A stretch of 10,911 bases of DNA from Porphyromonadaceae bacterium UBA2720 (GTDB taxonomy: Bacteria; Bacteroidota; Bacteroidia; Bacteroidales; Muribaculaceae), in the NCBI GenBank assembly GCA_002353885.1, contig DEKO01000187.1, positions 14,227 through 25,137 of the forward strand, in the 5' to 3' direction. The notes below the pieces were generated by a model. It saw only the letters and a program-made list of their open reading frames with translations, had not been told where the DNA came from and ran no database searches. This document shows positions 7,046 through 10,911 of this stretch, piece by piece. The translations under genes and the position numbers were made by a program. The first letter of the stretch is position 1. Each line of letters begins with the position of its first letter.

Positions 7046-7675
7046 ATGAAACTGATTAAGAAGATCAAATATGTTGGCCGCCTCACCCTACTCACCGGTC
7101 TCCATGTGGGCGGTTCAGACACATCGATGGGTATTGGTGGTGTCGACAAGAACATCGTTAGAAACCCCGTTGACAACCTGCCTTATATCCCAGGTAGTTC
7201 AATCAAGGGAAAGATGCGCTCATTGCTTGAGATGCATTATGGCTACACCGATGATGGCAAGCCCACTAGCGACTCAACCAACGAGGTGGGCAGATTGTTC
7301 GGCACAGCCAACGGCAACAGGGGCGGTAGCCGATCGCGCTTGATTGTCCGTGACGCATTTCTCAACGTCGATGCGACTCCCAAGTTCGAGAATGCCGACT
7401 TGTACTATGCCGAAAGCAAAACCGAGAACGCAATCGACCGTATCAAAGTTCGATCGAATCCTCGTACCATTGAGCGTGTCCCTGCTGGCGCAGTGTTTGA
7501 CATCAACCTTATTCTTGATATCTATGAGGGCGATGACGAGAGACAGTTACAAGCTACTCTTGAAAAAGGTATTCACCTGTTAGAGGACGACTATTTGGGT
7601 GGTCATGGGTCTCGCGGTTATGGCCAAATTAAAATTGAGTGGATTGATGGTACGCCCAAGGCAATAGAGTTCTGA
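7046..7675 (+). CDS. csm3: Csm3 (Cas7-type) backbone subunit with target-RNA cleavage Asp
   Basis: A 209-residue RAMP protein. It begins with the RNA-recognition-type strand KIKYVGRLTLLTGLHVGG. The loop IGGVDKNIVRNP (30-41) carries D34, equivalent to the Csm3 Asp that cuts target RNA every six bases. Next come YIPGSSIKGKMRSLLE (47-62), the conserved RAMP loop and helix, and a glycine-rich loop GGHGSRGYG (185-193). Several copies would form the crRNA-binding backbone. The catalytic Asp is intact, so the complex should destroy its RNA trigger and thereby switch off cOA synthesis by Cas10. It lies 5 bases before csm4. Confidence 0.93.
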   Translation: MKLIKKIKYVGRLTLLTGLHVGGSDTSMGIGGVDKNIVRNPVDNLPYIPGSSIKGKMRSLLEMHYGYTDDGKPTSDSTNEVGRLFGTANGNRGGSRSRLIVRDAFLNVDATPKFENADLYYAESKTENAIDRIKVRSNPRTIERVPAGAVFDINLILDIYEGDDERQLQATLEKGIHLLEDDYLGGHGSRGYGQIKIEWIDGTPKAIEF

Positions 7676-7680
7676 CCGCC

Positions 7681-8676
7681 ATGCCTGACTACAGAATCAT
7701 TAAGATGACGCACATGTCCCCCATGCACATTGGGCTGGGTCGTGACAGCTATGATGTGTCGGCCGGAGCGTTGCACAGCGACACACTATCTGCCGCCCTG
7801 GCATCGTTGCGTGCATTGCGCGGCCATGATGACGATTTGCTCCATTTCTTGGATTCGTTTGCGCTGAGTACAGCTTTTCCTTACAGCGGCGAAACCTATT
7901 TTATGCCTAAACCCATCGGCAAGCTTGCCATCTCTGTTCGAGGCATGGAAGAACGAGAATACCGCAAGCAGCTGAAGAAGATTGCTTACGTCTCTCTCCC
8001 GATTTGGAGCATGTTGGCTATGGGTCATACAATTGTTGTCGAACGCGACCAGCTGCATGGCCGGTATCTGCTCGACAGGCCCTCATCGACATTTGTTGCA
8101 CCGATGACCAGCCATATCGGCCAACGTGTGTCAGTCCCTCGAGAAGACGACCAGAATGCGTCTCCCTTTGCGTTTGAATGGACCTTTTTTAATCAGGAAT
8201 CTGGCCTTTATTGCCTGCTGGATGTCAATGGCAGCGATATTGCTGACGAGGTGATAGCCCTTTTTGAAGAGCTTGGCGAGCATGGTTTGGGGAGCGACCG
8301 CAACGTCGGTGGTGGCCATTTCACTGTCGATGCAAGCCAGACACTGTCGCTGCCTGCTGTCACTGACGCCAATGCTGTGATGTTGCTGTCAATGTATATT
8401 CCACAAGAAGACGAGCTTGCAACTCTCAACGTCAGCAGGTCTCGCTATCAGTTGTGCCGGCGCGGCGGATATATCTCGGGCAGTTCGGTTGATAGTCTGC
8501 GCCACTTGCGCAAGAACACCGTTTATATGTTCACATCAGGCTCATTGTTTAACTGCACACACTCATTATGTGGGAAAGTGGTAGACTTGCGCCCGCAATG
8601 GAAGGACGGCAACTTGCATCCTGTGTATCGCAGTGGCAAGGCTTTCTCCATCAACATTAAAACAGATTGGTCATGA
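7681..8676 (+). CDS. csm4: Csm4 (Cas5-type) crRNA 5'-handle subunit
   Basis: A 331-residue RAMP protein. The N-terminal segment MSPMHIGLGRDSYDVSAG, followed by ALHSDTLSAALAS, covers residues 12-43 and is characteristic of Csm4. A glycine-rich loop GLGSDRNVGGGHF lies at 202-214. Csm4 caps the 5' repeat-derived tag of the crRNA and docks Cas10 onto the complex. Csm5 starts inside its stop codon (ATGA at 8673-8676), a sign of translational coupling. Length is in the usual range for the family, and no truncation is seen. Confidence 0.9.
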   Translation: MPDYRIIKMTHMSPMHIGLGRDSYDVSAGALHSDTLSAALASLRALRGHDDDLLHFLDSFALSTAFPYSGETYFMPKPIGKLAISVRGMEEREYRKQLKKIAYVSLPIWSMLAMGHTIVVERDQLHGRYLLDRPSSTFVAPMTSHIGQRVSVPREDDQNASPFAFEWTFFNQESGLYCLLDVNGSDIADEVIALFEELGEHGLGSDRNVGGGHFTVDASQTLSLPAVTDANAVMLLSMYIPQEDELATLNVSRSRYQLCRRGGYISGSSVDSLRHLRKNTVYMFTSGSLFNCTHSLCGKVVDLRPQWKDGNLHPVYRSGKAFSINIKTDWS

Positions 8677-9713
8677 AAAATCAAGTCAAAATCGAGGCCC
8701 TAACATCGGTTCACACCGGCAGTGGTGACAAAAAGATTCTTGGCATCGACTTCTTGTATGACGAGAATTACATCTATTTTCTTGACATTGAAAAGATTGG
8801 AAAAGCTTTGAATATTGCTGACCATCCTGAGTACGCCCAGCGTTGGGCTGCATCGATTGTTCAAGGAAAGCAAAAAGAGTATCTCAGAGGCAGCGGTGTC
8901 GACTACAAACGATTATCCAGGCGAATCCCGAACTATGTTGACGAGTTCTCAGACCAAGCACCCTCAATCTCGACTCAGATGCGAGATGCGCGTGGTCTAC
9001 CCTACATCCCAGGCACTTCGCTGAAAGGTGCCATCCGAACCGTTATCTTTGCTGCGATGGCTTCAGCTGACCGTGACTATCCTGGTATCTTGCACAAGAG
9101 CAAGAGAGAGGTTGACCAGTGGCATCGTAACTTTTTCGGTGGCATCGGCTCCGACCCTTTCAGACACTTGCATGTGGGTGACGCCTTTTTTGGTCTCCAA
9201 GATGTTGGGGCAATCAACACTGTGCAAATCAAAAAAAGCAAGAAAAACCCGCGCATTGCCGAGATTGACACCATCAAGCAGTATATCGAAGTTTTGTTTG
9301 AGCACAGTTCTTCTGAGTTTACCCTTCGACTCGCAGCCGACCGTTTCAATCAGTCGCTACGTGGACGGCAGCCATTGTTCAGTGACTTAAACTCTCTGCT
9401 CACATTAATCAATGGCCACACCAAGAGGCTTATTGAGTCCGAACTCAAGATTTGGAGCAATGTTCAAGAGGCCGAGTCGATGTGCGAAACACTAAAGGGC
9501 ATCAAAGAGGAGATCAATTCATGCAAATCAGGAGAATGCGTGCTGCGTCTGGGCAATGCTTCAGGCAAGCGCTTCATCACGGGAGGTGTACTCGAAGCAA
9601 GCAATGGGGGCATGTTGGCCATACCGAAGACTCGCCGCATTGAGCAAGCGACCGATGATGATGGTGAATACATCAATCTGCTTGGCTTTGTGAAATTATC
9701 AGTCATTGGTTAG
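8673..9713 (+). CDS. csm5: Csm5 (Cas7-like) crRNA 3'-end subunit
   Basis: A 346-residue RAMP protein. The start KNQVKIEALTSVHTGSGD resembles the first strand of Csm5, and RGLPYIPGTSLKGAIRT (107-123) is the conserved RAMP loop and helix, also seen in Csm3. Csm5 sits at the 3' end of the crRNA and in studied systems recruits host nucleases for crRNA trimming. The ATG at 8673 overlaps the csm4 stop by 4 bases; an in-frame TTG six bases earlier is less likely. Its stop is only 2 bases before the next ATG. Length is typical for the family. Confidence 0.9.
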   Translation: MKNQVKIEALTSVHTGSGDKKILGIDFLYDENYIYFLDIEKIGKALNIADHPEYAQRWAASIVQGKQKEYLRGSGVDYKRLSRRIPNYVDEFSDQAPSISTQMRDARGLPYIPGTSLKGAIRTVIFAAMASADRDYPGILHKSKREVDQWHRNFFGGIGSDPFRHLHVGDAFFGLQDVGAINTVQIKKSKKNPRIAEIDTIKQYIEVLFEHSSSEFTLRLAADRFNQSLRGRQPLFSDLNSLLTLINGHTKRLIESELKIWSNVQEAESMCETLKGIKEEINSCKSGECVLRLGNASGKRFITGGVLEASNGGMLAIPKTRRIEQATDDDGEYINLLGFVKLSVIG

Positions 9714-9715
9714 TC

Positions 9716-10084
9716 ATGCTCTACAACATCAGCAATCACCCATGCGCAGATTGGGACACTGCTCAGATGACTGCCGCACTTGAATTAGCGGGCGAAATCA
9801 TTGATGTTGAATTTCCGTCTGTATCACCATGTGCCGCTAGCATCGAGATCAAAGAACTGGCCCAAAGTTATGCCAGCAAGTTGGCAGTAGACATGGTTCC
9901 AGGTGTTGATGTTGCTCACGTCATGGGCGAGATGACATTTTGCTATGCGTTGGTTCGTGCGTTGCAGCAGCTAGGCGTTCGGTGCTTTGCCTCGACCACG
10001 ACTCGCCAAGTGAGCTACAACGCCTTGGGCCAGAAATTGTCACAGTTCCACTTTGTCATGTTTCGGGAATATCCAGTTGATTGA
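9716..10084 (+). CDS. Small unnamed type III-associated protein, possible cOA modulator
   Basis: A 122-residue soluble alpha/beta protein with no signal peptide or membrane segment. I cannot assign a named family with confidence. Visible features are an N-terminal strand MLYNISNHP, then IIDVEFPSVSP (28-38), a helix MGEMTFCYALVRALQQLGV (70-88), a strand with FASTTTRQVS (91-100), and an ending FHFVMFREYP (111-120). The strand-helix alternation is Rossmann-like. I have an impression of similar small proteins (starting NxSNHP, with a later STTxR) in other type III loci, but could not verify it. It begins 2 bases after csm5 and ends just before the terminator, so it is the last gene of the complex unit. 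Small proteins in such positions include ring nucleases that degrade cOA (Csx15, Csx16, Csx20 and similar), and no other dedicated ring nuclease is present. Function is inferred, not shown. Confidence 0.7.
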   Translation: MLYNISNHPCADWDTAQMTAALELAGEIIDVEFPSVSPCAASIEIKELAQSYASKLAVDMVPGVDVAHVMGEMTFCYALVRALQQLGVRCFASTTTRQVSYNALGQKLSQFHFVMFREYPVD

Positions 10085-10105
10085 GCCTTGCTGCTAATCC
10101 ACCAC

Positions 10106-10152
10106 TAATCAGCCCCATGCTTTTGAAAAACTCTCAAGCATGGGGCTGATTA
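10106..10152. terminator. Long perfect hairpin, probable bidirectional terminator
   Basis: The arms TAATCAGCCCCATGCTT (10106-10122) and AAGCATGGGGCTGATTA (10136-10152) are perfect 17-bp complements around a 13-base loop. The hairpin lies between the rightward csm unit, which ends at 10084, and the convergent leftward cas1/cas2 remnant, which ends at 10172. The flanking T-tract is weak (TTCTT on the plus side), so it may work as a strong structural barrier and not as a textbook intrinsic terminator. Confidence 0.7.
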
Positions 10153-10171
10153 TTCTTACAGCTGTAGCCAT

Positions 10172-10300
10172 TTAGAAGCATAGTGTGGAGCGGGTTTTTA
10201 GGATGAGGTCTAGGTCGAGGTTCTTGCCGATGATCTTCATGGTCTTGACCAGCTCGACCGACATGGGGACGATGAAGATGCTGTCGTCGTTGTCATACAT
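10172..10300 (-). pseudogene. cas2: cas2 remnant (C-terminal part only)
   Basis: On the minus strand this reads MYDNDDSIFIVPMS, continues into MKIIGKNLDLDLILKTRSTL and ends with a stop (42 codons from the ATG at 10300). It resembles the C-terminal strand and tail of Cas2, where a DDSIFIVP-like strand is followed by a LDLDLIL-like tail. Full-length Cas2 is about 90-100 residues, so roughly the first half, including the N-terminal ferredoxin strand, is gone. Its frame differs from that of the cas1 fragment immediately upstream. The in-frame ATG is probably an internal Met and not a true start. Identification rests on a short segment plus its position directly after cas1, the usual gene order. 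Confidence 0.65.
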
Positions 10301-10505
10301 TGCCCTGACGGTCGGCAAAGTGTATCTCAATCTCATGTTCAATGGCTAGCATCACGGCATCTGCTGTGATGCTGGTGCCTCGTGTGAGCAAGATGCTAGT
10401 CACTCCGTCGGTGGGTATGCGTCGCTTGCCCTGATCATTGTTCACGACGAAGGCTTCATTGTCGCGGTTGAGCGCTGTGCCATAGGTGTTGAGGATCATT
10501 TGCAT
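10293..10505 (-). pseudogene. cas1: cas1 remnant (N-terminal 70 residues)
   Basis: Minus-strand reading from the ATG at 10505 gives 70 residues: MQMILNTYGTALNRDNEAFV, then RRIPTDGVTSILLTRG, AVMLAIEHEIEIHFADRQGN, and a stop at 10295-10293. This is the N-terminal beta-domain of Cas1, the integrase that inserts new spacers. The catalytic alpha-domain (Glu, His and Asp metal ligands), about 230-260 residues, is missing, so the product cannot be an active integrase. The stop comes from the out-of-frame join to the cas2 remnant. Codon use is G/C-rich, unlike the neighbouring csm5 and terminal small gene. The start is supported by the conserved Cas1 N-terminus. Confidence 0.82.
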
Positions 10506-10685
10506 ATTCTACAGGTACATTGACGAATTAGGTGAAGGTTTTGTTAAGGCCAACAGCAGGAGAAGCGTTCCGTCATGGTCAGTCCTACGCTGCCACTTTG
10601 TCTACTGACACCATTGCAAACATCGTGCCAATTTGGCAGTTTGTCGATAAAAATCACAGAAAAATCGATTATTTTGTCGTTTTCT
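10506..10685. other. Non-coding region upstream of the cas1 remnant
   Basis: I see no convincing gene here; short open frames on both strands lack recognisable features. It contains a 13-base perfect palindrome, TGCCAATTTGGCA (10626-10638). The word pair TTTGGCA ... TAAAAATCAC occurs twice, at about 10632-10657 with a 9-base gap and at about 10690-10708 with a 2-base gap. No CRISPR repeat was recognised and no clear promoter for the leftward cas1 remnant was found. Confidence 0.45.
10626..10638. repeat. 13-base palindrome, operator-like
   Basis: TGCCAATTTGGCA is a perfect inverted repeat (6-base arms around a central T), located about 50-60 bases upstream of the -33 element of the promoter at 10686-10716. 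It could be a dimeric regulator's binding site, but position and symmetry are the only support. Confidence 0.3.
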
Positions 10686-10716
10686 TTTGTTTGGCACGTA
10701 AAAATCACTACTTTTG
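10686..10716 (+). promoter_or_regulatory. Strong Bacteroidota promoter facing right
   Basis: TTTG (10686-10689), a 19-base spacer and TACTTTTG (10709-10716) match TTTG-N19-TAnnTTTG exactly. Transcription would start near 10721-10724 and run out of the window. No gene is seen between it and the window end, so it may drive a leader RNA, a CRISPR array or a gene beyond 10911. Confidence 0.7.
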
Positions 10717-10722
10717 CAGATG

Positions 10723-10776
10723 AAATCATCTGTGTATGATTTTCGTTTTTTGAGGCCACTAGTCTATGTGGTCTTT
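10723..10776 (+). ncRNA. Tandem hairpins at the start of the predicted transcript
   Basis: The first hairpin pairs AAATCAT (10723-10729) with ATGATTT (10736-10742) and is followed by TTCGTTTTTT. The second pairs AGGCCAC (10753-10759) with GTGGTCT (10768-10774), including one G-T pair, and is followed by TTGTTTGT. Both lie directly downstream of the promoter at 10686-10716 and could be attenuators or define a short RNA. The rest of the window (10777-10911) is A/T-rich with no gene seen. The function is inferred. Confidence 0.35.
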
Positions 10777-10911
10777 GTTTGTACATTCAATTTTTAGGCT
10801 CAAAAAGTCTTAAATTTTCACTAACAGATGTTTCCGTACTGTTAAAATCGACCTTTGACGTGTTGATTATCATAACATTAAGAACTTAGCTATCCTAGAC
10901 CATATTCCACT

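Noticed and set aside
10172..10300. The cas2 remnant as an intact small gene starting at 10300
   Set aside because: Forty-two residues cover only the last part of Cas2 without its first strands, and the ATG overlaps the end of the cas1 fragment at what looks like a deletion junction.
10544..10786. 80-codon open frame on the minus strand
   Set aside because: No domain or plausible start region; it spans the palindrome and a strong promoter on the other strand.
10720..10797. 25-codon open frame after the promoter at 10686-10716
   Set aside because: Its ATG falls at or before the predicted transcription start, it has no ribosome-binding region, and it covers both hairpins; an RNA role is more likely.
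1..10911. CRISPR repeat-spacer array within the window
   Set aside because: I looked through both non-coding ends for regularly spaced direct repeats of 25-40 bases and found none; only short inverted repeats and one duplicated word pair are present.

Overview
The window is a type III-A (Csm) CRISPR-Cas locus that also carries two accessory effectors predicted to respond to cyclic oligoadenylate (cOA). Three things suggest a member of the Bacteroidota, probably Bacteroidales. Two promoters fit the TTTG-N19-TAnnTTTG pattern of that phylum, translation starts are preceded by A/T-rich stretches instead of strong Shine-Dalgarno sequences, and the Cas proteins read like Bacteroidales versions. Genus cannot be set from this sequence.

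Layout. Bases 1-270 are non-coding and end in a near-perfect sigma-54 (-24/-12) promoter. It faces a rightward unit of three genes: a Card1/Can2-type CARF + PD-(D/E)XK nuclease (271-1404), a Csx1-type CARF + HEPN RNase (1427-2758) and a RecD/Pif1-like SF1 helicase (2739-4211) whose start overlaps csx1. A weak hairpin near 4176-4195 and a canonical Bacteroidota promoter at 4228-4258 then begin a second unit: cas6 (4282-4965), cas10/csm1 (4984-6627), csm2 (6639-7031), csm3 (7046-7675), csm4 (7681-8676), csm5 (8673-9713) and a small unnamed gene (9716-10084). These genes are 2-18 bases apart or overlap by 4. A 17-bp perfect hairpin (10106-10152) closes the unit. Facing it on the minus strand is a wrecked adaptation module: the first 70 codons of cas1 run directly into the last ~42 codons of cas2. 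The last 400 bases are A/T-rich and non-coding, with one strong rightward promoter and two small hairpins. No CRISPR repeat array lies in the window.

How the parts work together (family knowledge plus inference). Cas6 would process pre-crRNA, and Csm2-Csm5 with Cas10 would form the surveillance complex. Csm3 keeps its RNA-cleaving Asp. Cas10 keeps its GGDD cyclase motif but has no HD nuclease domain and no visible zinc-ribbon cysteines. Interference should therefore rest on cOA signalling, with Card1/Can2 nicking or degrading nucleic acid and Csx1 cutting RNA. The terminal small protein is a candidate signal-damping (ring-nuclease-like) or other modulatory component. The broken cas1-cas2 means new spacers can be acquired only if another adaptation module acts in trans.

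The most unusual points are the putative sigma-54 control of the effector unit apart from the surveillance-complex unit, the helicase embedded in the effector unit, the compositional break inside csx1, the HD-less Cas10, the unnamed small terminal gene and the cas1/cas2 deletion scar.
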